A stretch of DNA of 64,000 nucleotides, taken from Sporobacter termitidis DSM 10068. Lineage in GTDB: Bacteria > Bacillota > Clostridia > Oscillospirales > Oscillospiraceae. Numbering within the stretch: position 1 is the stretch's first letter; every line of letters begins with the position of its first letter. Below the pieces are notes generated by a model, which saw only the letters and a list, made by a program, of their open reading frames with translations, was not told the origin of the DNA and ran no database searches. Position numbers and translations under genes: made by a program. The stretch covers positions 1-64,000 of the forward strand of contig NZ_FQXV01000001.1 in NCBI RefSeq assembly GCF_900130065.1, in the 5' to 3' direction. This document shows positions 15,186 to 24,738 of this stretch, piece by piece.

Positions 15186-16732
15186 ACGGCGGTGTCCTCC
15201 CTGTAGTGAGAGCCGATGCTCTCCGGCCGGTTAAGGGCCGCTGTCAGTATTGCCAGGGCGACGGTGGCGATATTCAGCGTTTCGAGATAGACGACCGCAT
15301 CGTCATAAACGGCCTCGACCTGGCGCAGGATTTCGGTGACCTCTCCAATGGCGTAGCGGAGCCCCTCGGCATTGCGCATGACATAGCCGTATTCGCTCAT
15401 CAAATCCTTGATGCGCTGACGGAGCGCCGTGTAGTCCAGCGCGGCCTTGGGCCGCGTCTGTACGTGGGGCAGGACCGGTTTTTCCCCGGAGGCCGGCTGC
15501 TCCAGCGCGCGGCTTATATCCTCGGCGGCGCGGCGGCCGAAGACGAGGCACTCCAGCATGGAGTTGGACGCCAGCCGGTTGGCCCCGTGGACGCCCGTGT
15601 TGGCGGCCTCTCCGGCGGCGTAGAGCCCGGGGATGCTCGTGCGGCCGTTCGTGTCCGTGGCGATGCCGCCCATCAGATAATGCTGCACGGGGCAGACGGG
15701 AATCCAGTCGTGGGCGATATTGATGCCGCGCTTTAAGCACTCCTCATAAATGGTCGGGAAGCGCTTTTTCAGGAAATCCTCGGACTTTGCCGTGATATCG
15801 ACGAAGACATGGTCGTCCCCCGAGCGCTGCAGCTCCTTGACGACGGCCCTGGCGACGATGTCGCGGGGGGCCAGCTCGTTGAGCTCGTGGGCGCCCTCCA
15901 TAAAGCGGACGCCGTCGCGGTTTTTGAGCAGTCCGCCTTCGCCGCGGACGGCCTCGGAGATGAGAAATTCCCGGTCCTCCGGCACGGGGCTCCAGAGCCC
16001 GGTGGGGTGGAACTGGATGAATTCGATGTTCTTGATTTCGGCGCCGGCGCGCATGGCGGCGGCCAGACCGTCCCCCGTGGCGACGGAAGGATTCGTTGTC
16101 GACCGGTATACCTGTCCGATGCCGCCGGTGGCGATGACCACGTGGCGCGTTTCGATGAGGTGAAAATCCTTGTCGTCCTTCTTGACGATGATGCTGCTCA
16201 CCGCGCCGTTTTTATCCTTGAGGATATCGTAAAAGCACGTGTTTTCACTGAAGGAGATGTTGCCGCGCTGGGCCACGATGTGCGCCAGGGCCTTCACCGT
16301 TTCGCGCCCGGTGGCGTCGCCGCCGGCGTGGACGATGCGGTTTTTGCGGTGCCCGCCCTCGCGGGTGATCTGGAGGTCGCCGAACTCGTCTATATCGAAG
16401 GGGACGCTGAGGGAAACAAGGCGGCTGATATCCGTCGGCCCCTCGTCCACCAGAACGCCGACGGCGTCCTTGTCGCAAAGCCCCGCCCCGGCAATCAGCG
16501 TGTCTTCCAGGTGAAAAATAGGCGCGTCGTCGCTGGAAATGGCGGCGGCAATGCCGCCCTGGGCAAACCAGGAGTTCGAAATGTCGATTTTGTCTTTGGC
16601 CAGGATGAGGCAGGAGTGACGCTCGCCGATATGGAGCGCTGTGTACAGGCCGGCAAGACCGGCGCCGATGATGACGACGTCATAGCGGAGCGTCTGACTA
16701 ATCTTGGTCGTGCCGTCTATGGCAAATTGCAC
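15182..16732 (-). CDS. nadB: L-aspartate oxidase
   Basis: A 516-aa FAD enzyme that oxidises L-aspartate to iminoaspartate, the first step of de novo NAD synthesis. YDVVIIGAGLAGLYTA binds FAD near residue 20. The conserved blocks NSWFAQGGIAAA, FIQFHPTGLW, MGGIATDTNGRTSIPGLYAAGE and GANRLASNSMLE are all present. I start it at GTG 16732 because GAGGTGAT lies at the right distance; a GTG at 16762 is possible. It forms an operon with nadC. Quinolinate synthase (nadA), usually a neighbour, is not in this window. Confidence 0.95.
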   Translation of the reverse strand: MQFAIDGTTKISQTLRYDVVIIGAGLAGLYTALHIGERHSCLILAKDKIDISNSWFAQGGIAAAISSDDAPIFHLEDTLIAGAGLCDKDAVGVLVDEGPTDISRLVSLSVPFDIDEFGDLQITREGGHRKNRIVHAGGDATGRETVKALAHIVAQRGNISFSENTCFYDILKDKNGAVSSIIVKKDDKDFHLIETRHVVIATGGIGQVYRSTTNPSVATGDGLAAAMRAGAEIKNIEFIQFHPTGLWSPVPEDREFLISEAVRGEGGLLKNRDGVRFMEGAHELNELAPRDIVARAVVKELQRSGDDHVFVDITAKSEDFLKKRFPTIYEECLKRGINIAHDWIPVCPVQHYLMGGIATDTNGRTSIPGLYAAGEAANTGVHGANRLASNSMLECLVFGRRAAEDISRALEQPASGEKPVLPHVQTRPKAALDYTALRQRIKDLMSEYGYVMRNAEGLRYAIGEVTEILRQVEAVYDDAVVYLETLNIATVALAILTAALNRPESIGSHYREDTAV

Positions 16733-16808
16733 AGGATCACCTCGTTGATTTTCGCCGGGCACAAATTTATGATGCGGGGCAAATACGAATCAGTTTATAT
16801 TTGGACGT

Positions 16809-16837
16809 ATTATAGCACCACACGTTGAGATTAACAA
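16809..16837 (-). promoter_or_regulatory. Sigma-A promoter of nadB-nadC
   Basis: On the minus strand, TTGTTA (16832-16837) and TATAAT (16809-16814) have 17-bp spacing. Confidence 0.6.
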
Positions 16838-16854
16838 CACGTTTATGTTATAAT
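16825..16854 (+). promoter_or_regulatory. Sigma-A promoter of the ABC-F gene
   Basis: TTGAGA (16825-16830) and TATAAT (16849-16854) have 18-bp spacing. It overlaps the divergent nadB promoter, so the two could interfere. Confidence 0.6.
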
Positions 16855-16912
16855 AGTCCATAAAAACATGTAGGCTCTGTCACTGATATTAATTATTTTA
16901 ACCGGAGAACGT

Positions 16913-18775
16913 ATGGTAGATATATCGATACAAAATGTCACAAAGGCTTTTGAGGAAGGAAAAGATATCCTCGACGGCCTCACCTTTGACATAAACGAAG
17001 GGGAGCACGTAGGGCTCCTGGGGAAAAACGGCGCCGGGAAGACAACGCTTTTCAGGATCATCGCCGGCGAGTACGAGACCGACGAAGGCGAGGTCGTCAT
17101 ACCCAAAAATAAAAAGCTGGGGCTTATTTCGCAGATACCGAAATACCCGGCCGGCTATACCGTGGAGGACGTCCTGATCTGCGCGCAGCAGCGGCTTTTG
17201 GACATCAGGGCCCGCATGGAAGCGCTGGAGCGCCGGATGGGGGAGAGTGACGCGCCGGAGCTTTTGCGCGAATACGACGCCTTGGCGTTTGATTACGAGC
17301 GCTCCGGCGGGTACGATCTTGAATTTGAGCGCAACCGGGTGGCCAACGGATTGGAGATCCCGCGGAGCCAGAGAGACCAGCTCTTCTCCACGCTGTCCGG
17401 CGGGGAGAAGACCCGCGTCAACCTGGCCCGGCTCATCCTTGAGGACACGGATATCCTGCTGCTGGACGAGCCGACGAACCATCTGGATATCGGCGCCACC
17501 GAGTGGCTGGAAGCCTACTTGGGCAAATACAAGGGGACGGTGCTCATCATCTCCCACGACCGATACTTTCTCGACAGCGCCGTCACCCGCACCATCGAGA
17601 TATCAAACGGCAAGGCCGAATTTTTCGGCGGCAACTACAGCTTTTACGTAGAGGAAAAGGAGCGCCGCTATCAGGAGCAGCTCAAGAAATACGAATGGGA
17701 GCAGGCGGAGGCAAAGCGGCTGCAGGAATCCGCCGACCGGCTCTACCAGTGGGGCACCGGCAATAAAAACCTCATGAAAAAGTCGTTTGCCATCCAGAGC
17801 CGCATCGAGCGCATCGTTCAGACGGAGCGCCCGGCAAAGGAAAAGCATTTAAGCGCGCGGTTCGGCGAGAGAGGTTTCCACGGCGACGAGGTGCTCGTCA
17901 TGAAGGGCGTCTCCAAAACCTTCGAGGGGAAAAAGCTCTTTTCCGACGTGGAGCTCACCATCACGGGCGGCGAGCGCATCGCGCTCATCGGCGACAACGG
18001 CACGGGGAAATCGACGCTCATCAAGATTATTCTCGACGAGCTGCGGCCCGATGCGGGGATCGTCAAGAAAGGCCCCTCCGTCAAAACGGCGTACCTGCCG
18101 CAGCTCATCCATTTCACGCACCCGTACAGGACGCTCGTCGACACCCTCGTCTACGAGGACGGCTGCACGCCCCAGACGGCGCGGAACAGGCTGGGGGGGT
18201 TCAAGTTCTACGGGGAAGACGTCTTCAAGCAGGTCAGCGATCTCTCCGGCGGCGAGCAGAGCCGCCTCCGGCTGTGCGCCCTGATGAAGGACGACGTCAA
18301 TTTTCTCATCCTCGACGAGCCGACGAACCATCTGGACATCGTCTCCCGGGAATGGATCGAGGAGGCCGTGGAGGATTTTGGCGAAACGCTGCTGTTCGTC
18401 TCCCACGACCGGTATTTCATCAATCGCTTCGCCACCCGCGTCTGGGAGTTGGAGGGCGGGCGCATCAACGATTTCAGGGGCACCTACGAAAAATACCGCG
18501 CCACGAAGGCCATGCAGACCAAACAGGAGAGCGCGCCGAAGGAAGCAAGGACGGTCCGGAAGGAGAAGCCGAAAAGGGCTGGCTCCACAGAAAAGCAGAT
18601 CGCCAGGCTGGAGCGCGAGATCGCCGCGCTGGAGGAGAGCCTCAAAAAGCTTGCCGAGCAGAAAAACGAATTCTGCGCCGATTACGAAAAGCTCATGGAG
18701 CTCGATGGGGAAGAGGCCGCGCTGCAGTCCCAGCTGGACGATAAATACGACGCCTGGGCGGCGCTGTCTCCGTGA
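16913..18775 (+). CDS. ABC-F family ATPase (YdiF-like)
   Basis: A 620-aa soluble protein with two ABC domains and no membrane segment, as in ABC-F ribosome-associated ATPases. Domain 1 has GKNGAGKTT (about 37-45), LSGGEKTR and LLLDEPTNHLD. A charged linker (about 240-300) is the P-site tRNA-interaction motif position. Domain 2 has GDNGTGKST, LSGGEQSR and LILDEPTNHLD. A C-terminal coiled coil (about 560-610) resembles YdiF. The family helps stalled ribosomes; some members protect against antibiotics. The linker looks like a housekeeping YdiF form rather than a proven resistance type. No leader ORF is present in its short 5' region. Confidence 0.92.
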   Translation: MVDISIQNVTKAFEEGKDILDGLTFDINEGEHVGLLGKNGAGKTTLFRIIAGEYETDEGEVVIPKNKKLGLISQIPKYPAGYTVEDVLICAQQRLLDIRARMEALERRMGESDAPELLREYDALAFDYERSGGYDLEFERNRVANGLEIPRSQRDQLFSTLSGGEKTRVNLARLILEDTDILLLDEPTNHLDIGATEWLEAYLGKYKGTVLIISHDRYFLDSAVTRTIEISNGKAEFFGGNYSFYVEEKERRYQEQLKKYEWEQAEAKRLQESADRLYQWGTGNKNLMKKSFAIQSRIERIVQTERPAKEKHLSARFGERGFHGDEVLVMKGVSKTFEGKKLFSDVELTITGGERIALIGDNGTGKSTLIKIILDELRPDAGIVKKGPSVKTAYLPQLIHFTHPYRTLVDTLVYEDGCTPQTARNRLGGFKFYGEDVFKQVSDLSGGEQSRLRLCALMKDDVNFLILDEPTNHLDIVSREWIEEAVEDFGETLLFVSHDRYFINRFATRVWELEGGRINDFRGTYEKYRATKAMQTKQESAPKEARTVRKEKPKRAGSTEKQIARLEREIAALEESLKKLAEQKNEFCADYEKLMELDGEEAALQSQLDDKYDAWAALSP

Positions 18776-18789
18776 GGGCGATACGGCTC

Positions 18790-19566
18790 TTAAGACCCGG
18801 TGGAGCGGTATCTGCGGAGCCCAAACCGCCAGAAGACATAGCTGGGAATAGTGAACAGCAGGCCGATTACCGGCGTCAGCATATACAAAACGCTTGTTTT
18901 GATATCCAGCAGATATAAAAGGGGATAGTACTGAAAAAGGGCCAGCGGTATGACGAACGTGAGAAAGCTCAGCACGCCCCTGCCGTAGACGGAAAAGGGA
19001 TACCGGCCGAACTCTCGGGCGCCGTCGGTGAAAATGTTCATGAATTCCAGGCCCTCGGTCGTGAAAAAGGTCAGGCCGGCGTAAATCAGAAACAGACAGA
19101 AGAAGACGACGCTGCCGCAGGAGACCATCAGAAACAGCGTGACGAGCTTATCCGGGGTCCAGGTCACGCCGCTGGCCGGCAGGGCATAGCAGAAAACCAG
19201 AACGGCCTGCAGAAGCCGCCCGAGGCGGGTGAAGTCCATTTTCGACGCCAGCACCTGAAAGACCGCCCGTCTCGGACGGACGAGCACCCTGTCGAACTCC
19301 CCGTTTCCAAGCATCAGCGGGAAGACGTCGAAGCCGCGGCCGAAGCATTCGGCGATCGAGAAAGCCATCAGCACCGTGGCAAAGCATAGAAGAGACTGCT
19401 GAAAGGTGAAGCCGTCCACGTCGTTGAAGCGGGAGAACATGAAGTAAAGGCCCAAAAGGACGGAAAACGAGGTCAGGAACTGCCCGGCCATGGACAGGAA
19501 GAACGACACCTTATATTGCATCTGGCTCTTCAGGTGCATCGATAAAAATCTCAGGTAAAGCTTCAT
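18790..19566 (-). CDS. ABC-2 family permease (DUF990/PF06182 type), second subunit
   Basis: A 258-aa membrane protein with about six helices. Motifs such as GRGFDVFPLMLGNGEFDRVLVRP and a C-terminal FWRFGLRRYRSTG tail fit the ABC2_membrane_6 (PF06182) family, whose genes come as two permeases plus one ATPase. GGGGGG precedes the ATG, one base after the first permease ends. The transported substrate is unknown; PF06182 systems are exporters. The same three-gene layout recurs at 36480-39048. Confidence 0.88.
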   Translation of the reverse strand: MKLYLRFLSMHLKSQMQYKVSFFLSMAGQFLTSFSVLLGLYFMFSRFNDVDGFTFQQSLLCFATVLMAFSIAECFGRGFDVFPLMLGNGEFDRVLVRPRRAVFQVLASKMDFTRLGRLLQAVLVFCYALPASGVTWTPDKLVTLFLMVSCGSVVFFCLFLIYAGLTFFTTEGLEFMNIFTDGAREFGRYPFSVYGRGVLSFLTFVIPLALFQYYPLLYLLDIKTSVLYMLTPVIGLLFTIPSYVFWRFGLRRYRSTGS

Positions 19567-19567
19567 G

Positions 19568-20371
19568 TCAGCCCCCCTGTACGACGACTTTTTTCAGCGC
19601 GTTTTTCATCATCAGTCGGCCGAGCCCGACAAGCGCGGCCAGCCAGAAAAGCTGCAGGAGGATACCCTGGGCCGCCGCCGCACCGGCGATGTTGCCGCTG
19701 TATATTCTCAGCGGCATATTCTGCATGGCGGCAAAGGGCAAAAGCTCCGCCACAGCCCGAAAGGGGGCGGGGAAAAAGGGCAGGGGGATGACCGAGCCGG
19801 CCAGAAAGTCGCCCAGGGCGACGGCGATCAGCCTGACGCCCATGGGCGAGAGCGTGTAAAAGGTCGTTATATAGACGATCATGGAAAAGGACACCACGAC
19901 GCCCAGGCCGAGCGCCATCGAGACAAGAAACAGCAGAAATTGACCCGCCCCCGCGGGCAGGGACAGCCGGAGCGGCGCCGGCACGATAAAGGCGACAACG
20001 AGTATCGGCAGGCAGCGCAGCACGGCCTTGGCGAGCCTTGTGGCCGCCGACTGGCAAAACCAGCGGCTGTACAGATCCACAGGGCGGGCCAGGTCATAGG
20101 CGATCCCGCCGTCGGAGATGGCGTCGAAAATCTCACCTTCAAAAAACCAGACCATGAACAGCGCCAGAAAGGCCTGCTGCAGCCAGATATAGGAGACCGT
20201 CTGGGAAAAGCCCATTGGGAAGGCGGCAGGATTGGCTTTGTAGAAAGCCAAAAACGCCAGCAGCTCCATGGCGCCCCAGGCAAATTGCGTGACGACGCCC
20301 GCCAGCGCCGCCGCGCGGTACTGCAGGCTGTTTGAAAACCGTATCCGGAATACCGCCCAGTATTTTTTCAT
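19568..20371 (-). CDS. ABC-2 family permease (DUF990/PF06182 type), first subunit
   Basis: A 267-aa protein with about six membrane helices. It begins MKKYWAVFRIRFSNSLQYRA and carries the block FEGEIFDAISDGGIAYDLARPVD, the counterpart of a similar block in the second permease. The ATG overlaps the ATPase stop (ATGA), and AAGGAG lies upstream inside the ATPase gene. It should form a heterodimeric channel with the next gene product. Substrate unknown. Confidence 0.88.
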   Translation of the reverse strand: MKKYWAVFRIRFSNSLQYRAAALAGVVTQFAWGAMELLAFLAFYKANPAAFPMGFSQTVSYIWLQQAFLALFMVWFFEGEIFDAISDGGIAYDLARPVDLYSRWFCQSAATRLAKAVLRCLPILVVAFIVPAPLRLSLPAGAGQFLLFLVSMALGLGVVVSFSMIVYITTFYTLSPMGVRLIAVALGDFLAGSVIPLPFFPAPFRAVAELLPFAAMQNMPLRIYSGNIAGAAAAQGILLQLFWLAALVGLGRLMMKNALKKVVVQGG

Positions 20372-21342
20372 ATGTGGTACTCCTTATAAAGGCCGGCCAC
20401 CATTTCCTCGGCGCTGATGTCCGATACGGAAATGTCCAGCACCTCCACCTGCGAGGACACGTGGGCGATGGCGTCTGAAACGGCGCATACCTCGGGGTCG
20501 AGCTCTATAACGAGCCGGCCCTCCTTTTGCTCGGCGATCGCCAGCCCGGCGCGAAGCGCGGTAATCTCACCGCTGTATTCAAATACCACCGTTTTCTTTT
20601 TGGAAGCGAGCTTTTTGAGCTCCTGCAGGCTGCCGTCAAGCAAAATCTGGCCTTTGCCGATGAGCAAGATGCGCTCGGTCAAAGCTTCGATATCCTGCAT
20701 GTCGTGGGTCGTCAGGATGACTGTCGTGCCGCGCTCTCCGTTGAGCTTTTTGATGAATTGCCGGACAGCGATTTTTGACACGGCATCCAGGCCGATGGTC
20801 GGCTCGTCCAGAAAGAGGATTTTAGGGCTGTGCAGCAGCGACGCCGCCAGCTCGCAGCGCATCCTCTGTCCGAGACTGAGGCTGCGCGTGGGCGTTTTCA
20901 AAAGCTCCGACAGATCTAAAAGCGCCACAAGCTCTTCAAGGTTCCGCCGGTACTCCGGCTGAGCGACCTTATAGATATCCCGGATCAGCTCAAAGCTGTC
21001 GCAGACGGGTACGTCCCACCACAGCTGGCTGCGCTGGCCGAAGACGACGCCGATATTCCCCGCGTGCGCGATCCTGTCCCGCCAGGGCGTGCGTCCGTCT
21101 ATGCAGCAGGTGCCGCTGTCGGGCGTCAAAACGCCGCACATGAGCTTGATCGTCGTGCTTTTTCCCGCGCCGTTGGGCCCTATGTAACCGACCATTTCCC
21201 CGTCGCCTATCGTAAAGCTCACGTCCCGCAGCGCGCGGACGGTCTCATACTCGCGGGAGAACAGCGCTTTGACCGCCTGCCCAAAGCCGGGCTTCCTTTT
21301 GGCAATCTTGAAGGATTTGTTGATGTTCTGCAAAGTGATCAT
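20368..21342 (-). CDS. ABC transporter ATP-binding protein (YadG/DrrA type)
   Basis: A 324-aa ATPase. Visible motifs are Walker A GPNGAGKST (about 57-65), a Q-loop FGQRSQLWW that is characteristic of ATPases paired with PF06182 permeases, signature LSLGQRMR, Walker B ILFLDEPTIGLD and the H-loop LTTHD. About 100 C-terminal residues form the regulatory extension. GAGG is 6 nt before the ATG at 21342; an ATG two codons earlier is too close to it. First gene of a tightly packed operon with the two permeases. Confidence 0.9.
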   Translation of the reverse strand: MITLQNINKSFKIAKRKPGFGQAVKALFSREYETVRALRDVSFTIGDGEMVGYIGPNGAGKSTTIKLMCGVLTPDSGTCCIDGRTPWRDRIAHAGNIGVVFGQRSQLWWDVPVCDSFELIRDIYKVAQPEYRRNLEELVALLDLSELLKTPTRSLSLGQRMRCELAASLLHSPKILFLDEPTIGLDAVSKIAVRQFIKKLNGERGTTVILTTHDMQDIEALTERILLIGKGQILLDGSLQELKKLASKKKTVVFEYSGEITALRAGLAIAEQKEGRLVIELDPEVCAVSDAIAHVSSQVEVLDISVSDISAEEMVAGLYKEYHI

Positions 21343-21429
21343 TGCCATCCTCGCTTCATTCCTCGAAATAGACCGGCGGCTGATACGCGAAAGCTGCGCC
21401 GGCAGCGCTCTTTTTGACGAAAACCGCGG

Positions 21430-21468
21430 AAAAAGGGAAAGGGTACAGAATACTGCGTACCCTGTACC
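21430..21468 (-). terminator. Probable terminator after upp
   Basis: On the minus strand, GGTACAG pairs with CTGTACC (an inner GGGTAC/GTACCC register is also possible), followed by TTTCCCTTTTT. It lies between upp and the ABC operon. Confidence 0.6.
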
Positions 21469-21528
21469 TGAAAAAATCCGATCGCCCGAAAAGTCGCGGC
21501 GGTCGTTATTTTATGATGCGAAACCTTT

Positions 21529-22167
21529 TTACTTCGTGCCGAAAATCCTGTCGCCGGCGTCCCCGAGGCCGGGGATGATGTAACCGTGGTCGTTGAGCTT
21601 TTCATCGACGGAGGCGACAAAAATGTCCACGTCCGGATGGTCGTTCTGGATACGCCTCAAGCCCTCGGGGGCGGAGATGATGCACATGAGCTTGATGTGC
21701 TGGCAGCCGTAATTTTTGATGAACTGGATGGCGGCCGTGGCGCTGCCGCCGGTGGCGAGCATCGGGTCCACGATGTAGACCTCGCGCTCGGAGATGTCCT
21801 TGGGCAGCTTGCAGTAGTATTCCACGGGCTCCAGCGTGTCGGGGTCCCTGTAAAGGCCGATATGGCCGACCTTCGCCGAGGGGACAAGCGTCAGCATGCC
21901 GTCCACCATACCGAGTCCGGCACGCAAAATCGGGACGACGGCCAGCTTTTTGCCGGCGATTTTTTTGACCGTGGCAACGGCAACAGGCGTTTCAACCTCA
22001 CAGACCTCGACGGGCAGATCGCGCGTCGCCTCATAGCACATGAGCGTTGCAATTTCGGAAATGAGCTCGCGGAATTCCTTGACGCTCGTATTCTTGTCCC
22101 TGATGATCGACAGCTTGTGCTGGAGCAGAGGATGGTCCAGAACGTGAAGTGCACCCATATTATTCAT
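21529..22167 (-). CDS. upp: Uracil phosphoribosyltransferase
   Basis: A 212-aa enzyme of pyrimidine salvage that makes UMP from uracil and PRPP. The PRPP loop [11 protein letters not shown] (about residues 130-140) and the uracil-binding C-terminal [13 protein letters not shown] are typical, and the length is normal. It stands alone between tsaB and the ABC operon. I see no PyrR-type attenuator in the roughly 115-bp upstream gap. Confidence 0.97.
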   Translation of the reverse strand: MNNMGALHVLDHPLLQHKLSIIRDKNTSVKEFRELISEIATLMCYEATRDLPVEVCEVETPVAVATVKKIAGKKLAVVPILRAGLGMVDGMLTLVPSAKVGHIGLYRDPDTLEPVEYYCKLPKDISEREVYIVDPMLATGGSATAAIQFIKNYGCQHIKLMCIISAPEGLRRIQNDHPDVDIFVASVDEKLNDHGYIIPGLGDAGDRIFGTK

Positions 22168-22283
22168 CCTTTCTTTCCGGCGTCTTATTTATCTATTCGA
22201 TCTCGCCGGCCAACCGAAAAGATTATTCATCATGCTGTTTGATAAAGGCAAAATTGCATGATAATTGATATATAGAGTCTGTG

Positions 22284-22976
22284 TTAAGCTTTGGCCGCTT
22301 TTTCGGCGCGTTCCCGCTCGGCCTGGGACAGGCGGAGATAGTTCGGCCGCAGCGCGTCCGGCGTCAGCTTCGGCGCGTTCAGGGAGGCGCAGGCGACGCC
22401 CCAGGCGCTCTGGGGGCGCAGAAGAGGCGGCGCGAGCCGGCAGGCGATGCCGGCGGCCATAAAGGCCTCATGGCATTTTAAGGCGCCGTCGCCAAGCAGC
22501 AGATACGGCCTGCCGTCTTTCATGGCCTCCCCGGTGAGCTCATTAAGCGATAAGGCTCTGTCCGGCGTCAGCCGGGTGAGGCTGCCGTCCGGGTTGAGAA
22601 ACGAGGCGGTGTACACCTGATCCCGCCGGGCATCCATGACGGGGCAGACGACATAGCCGGGCTCCTCGGCGTTATACGCCATGGCCTCCAGTGTCGAGAC
22701 GCCGCAGACGGGGAGATCGGCGCCCCATGCCAGGCCTATTGCTGCCGAAACGCCGATCCTGATGCCGGTGAAGGAGCCGGGCCCGCTGGCCACGGCGACG
22801 ACGTCCATGCCGCGTATGGAAAGGTCCGCGTTTTTCAGCATGTCCTCGGCCATTTTCAGCAGCGTCCTCGAGTGGGTGAGGCCCGTTGATTGGAAGTACT
22901 GGGTGAGCAGCGCGCGGTCCTCACAGACCGCAACGGAAGCCGACTTGGCTGAGGATTCGATAGCCAGTATCTTCAT
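22284..22976 (-). CDS. tsaB: tRNA threonylcarbamoyladenosine biosynthesis protein TsaB
   Basis: A 230-aa ASKHA-fold protein of the TsaB/YeaZ type that partners TsaD and TsaE in making t6A37 on tRNAs reading ANN codons. ILAIESSAKSASVAV at the start and ASGPGSFTGIRIG near residue 64 are family signatures. The ATG at 22976 overlaps the tsaE stop by 4 bp. TsaD is not in the window. Confidence 0.95.
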   Translation of the reverse strand: MKILAIESSAKSASVAVCEDRALLTQYFQSTGLTHSRTLLKMAEDMLKNADLSIRGMDVVAVASGPGSFTGIRIGVSAAIGLAWGADLPVCGVSTLEAMAYNAEEPGYVVCPVMDARRDQVYTASFLNPDGSLTRLTPDRALSLNELTGEAMKDGRPYLLLGDGALKCHEAFMAAGIACRLAPPLLRPQSAWGVACASLNAPKLTPDALRPNYLRLSQAERERAEKAAKA

Positions 22977-23398
22977 GCTTGTCCCTCCGGAAATTCGATG
23001 TCGATCGTGCGGCGCTCCTCGCCGGTTTTGGAGATGCGTACGCGCACCGTATCGCCAGGGAAGGAATGCTCGGCGTTCTCGCTCCATTCCACGGCGATGA
23101 CGCCGCCGCGCTGCAGGTAGTCCTCCCAGCCGATTTCAAAGAGCTCGTCCTCGTTTTTCAGACGGTACATATCGAAATGAAACAGCGGCGTGCCGCCGAT
23201 ATACTCGTTGACGATCGTGAATGTCGGGCTTGTGACGCGGCCTGTGTACCCCAGTCCGGCGGCCAGCCCGCGCACGAACGCCGTCTTGCCGGCGCCCAGG
23301 TCGCCATAGAGGGCCACGACGCCGCCGCCCTTTAATTTTCCGGCCAGCGACCGGCCCGCGGCCGCCGTATCCGCCTCGCTGTTTGATATGAACGTCAT
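22973..23398 (-). CDS. tsaE: tRNA threonylcarbamoyladenosine biosynthesis ATPase TsaE
   Basis: A 141-aa P-loop ATPase that drives the TsaBDE complex. Walker [14 protein letters not shown] (about 33-45) is followed by [12 protein letters not shown] and a FHFDMYRL block, all diagnostic. AGGGTGG precedes the ATG at 23398. Coupled to tsaB by a 4-bp overlap. Confidence 0.95.
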   Translation of the reverse strand: MTFISNSEADTAAAGRSLAGKLKGGGVVALYGDLGAGKTAFVRGLAAGLGYTGRVTSPTFTIVNEYIGGTPLFHFDMYRLKNEDELFEIGWEDYLQRGGVIAVEWSENAEHSFPGDTVRVRISKTGEERRTIDIEFPEGQA

Positions 23399-23433
23399 GA
23401 AGCCACCCTGCATCCGAAATTTTTATCAGCAGA

Positions 23434-23461
23434 AGTATACCACCGATGAACAAAATGTTAA
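23434..23461 (-). promoter_or_regulatory. Probable promoter of tsaE-tsaB
   Basis: On the minus strand, TTAACA (23456-23461) and TATACT (23434-23439) have 16-bp spacing, 36 bp before the tsaE start. Confidence 0.45.
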
Positions 23462-23476
23462 AGAGTCAATTTACTG

Positions 23477-23505
23477 TTTACGCGCTCATGAAACAATGCT
23501 AGAAT
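23477..23505 (+). promoter_or_regulatory. Probable promoter of rodA
   Basis: TTTACG (23477-23482) and TAGAAT (23500-23505) have 17-bp spacing. Confidence 0.45.
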
Positions 23506-23539
23506 ATGTTCAGCCTTGCTGGACAATCAGGAGAACACT

Positions 23540-24685
23540 GTGAAAAGAAGATTTGACGCCGTCTCAAAATACATACGGGAATCGGACATGTACCTGCTGA
23601 TCCTATGTGTGATCAGTTCGATCTACGGTATTATACTCATTTACAGCGCCACACGGAGCCAGGACACCAACACGAACGTCTATATCCAGATCGTTTCGCT
23701 GGTTCTCGGCATCGGCTTATACGTACTGTTTTCGCTTTTGGACGTGGATACCATCGCCGACAGGGCGAAAATATTATACGTTCTGAGCATACTGTTTATT
23801 GCAACGCTGTTTATCTGGGGAACAGAAATCAATGGTAACCGGGCCTGGCTGCGATTCGGTTCGTTCGGTGTGCAGCCGGCCGAGATCGTCAAGATCCCGT
23901 ATACGATCATCCTGGCGAAAATGATTGCAAATTTCAAGGATAAGAAAACGCTGAGCGCGCCGCTGTCTCTCGTGCAAATCGTCGCGGTCTTCGGCGGGCT
24001 GTTCATATTCATCATTCTCTCGTCCTCGGACCTTGGGTCCGCGCTTGTCTATCTGTTTATCCTGATTATGATGCTGTTCGTCGGCGGCATCGACCTGAAA
24101 TGGCTGCTTCTGGGGCTTCTCGTGCTGGCGGGCGTCATTCTTCTGGCGTGGCACACCTCCATCCTGACCGATACCCAAAAGGATCGTATCCTTGCCCCGT
24201 ATAATCCCAATATCGACCCGAAGCATATCAATGTAACCTGGCAGGCCACGCAAAGTCAATACGCTATTGCGTCGGGCAATTTCCTTGGAAAGGGCCTTTT
24301 GAAGGGCCCCATGACGCAGGCCGGCTCCGTCCCGCAGCAGTATACGGACTTTATCTTCTCGGTAGCCGGCGAGGAGCTGGGCTTTGTCGGCTGCTTTCTG
24401 ATCGTCGTATTGCTTTTGCTGCTCATCATCAGGACTGTCGTCGTGGGTATCAAGTCTAACAATACCACCGGCCTGCTCGTCTGCACCGGCATGGCGGCCA
24501 TGCTGATTGCGCAGACCTTTGAAAATATCGGCATGTGCCTTGGCCTCACCCCTGTCATTGGCCTGACGCTGCCGTTTTTCAGCTACGGCGGCTCATCGCT
24601 GATCACCATGTTCGCGGCGATGGGCATCGTCTCCGGCATCAAGATGCGGCCGAAGCCCGCGCGTTTCCGAAGTTACAGCAGATAA
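23540..24685 (+). CDS. rodA: SEDS peptidoglycan glycosyltransferase RodA/FtsW
   Basis: A 381-aa protein with about ten membrane helices of the SEDS family, which polymerises lipid II. Signatures are NRAWLRFGSFGVQPAEIVK, the long extracellular loop with QATQSQYAIASGNFLGKGL and QQYTDFIFSVAGEELGF, and the C-terminal PVIGLTLPFFSYGGSS. I call RodA by overall resemblance; FtsW or SpoVE cannot be excluded because no class B PBP gene is adjacent. The GTG at 23540 has AGGAG at good spacing; a TTG eight codons earlier lacks one. Confidence 0.9.
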   Translation: MKRRFDAVSKYIRESDMYLLILCVISSIYGIILIYSATRSQDTNTNVYIQIVSLVLGIGLYVLFSLLDVDTIADRAKILYVLSILFIATLFIWGTEINGNRAWLRFGSFGVQPAEIVKIPYTIILAKMIANFKDKKTLSAPLSLVQIVAVFGGLFIFIILSSSDLGSALVYLFILIMMLFVGGIDLKWLLLGLLVLAGVILLAWHTSILTDTQKDRILAPYNPNIDPKHINVTWQATQSQYAIASGNFLGKGLLKGPMTQAGSVPQQYTDFIFSVAGEELGFVGCFLIVVLLLLLIIRTVVVGIKSNNTTGLLVCTGMAAMLIAQTFENIGMCLGLTPVIGLTLPFFSYGGSSLITMFAAMGIVSGIKMRPKPARFRSYSR

Positions 24686-24703
24686 TCGCCGCCATAACCG
24701 GCA

Positions 24704-24728
24704 GCCCCCTCATCGAGGGGGCCGCTTT
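24704..24728. terminator. Terminator between rodA and the GNAT gene
   Basis: GCCCCCT and AGGGGGC form a 7-bp stem with a 5-nt loop, followed by CGCTTTTAT. The flanking genes converge here. Confidence 0.7.
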
Positions 24729-24738
24729 TATCATTCCG

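Noticed and set aside
16854-16912. Leader attenuator for the ABC-F gene
   Set aside because: The 5' region after the -10 box is only about 55 nt, with no ORF and no terminator.
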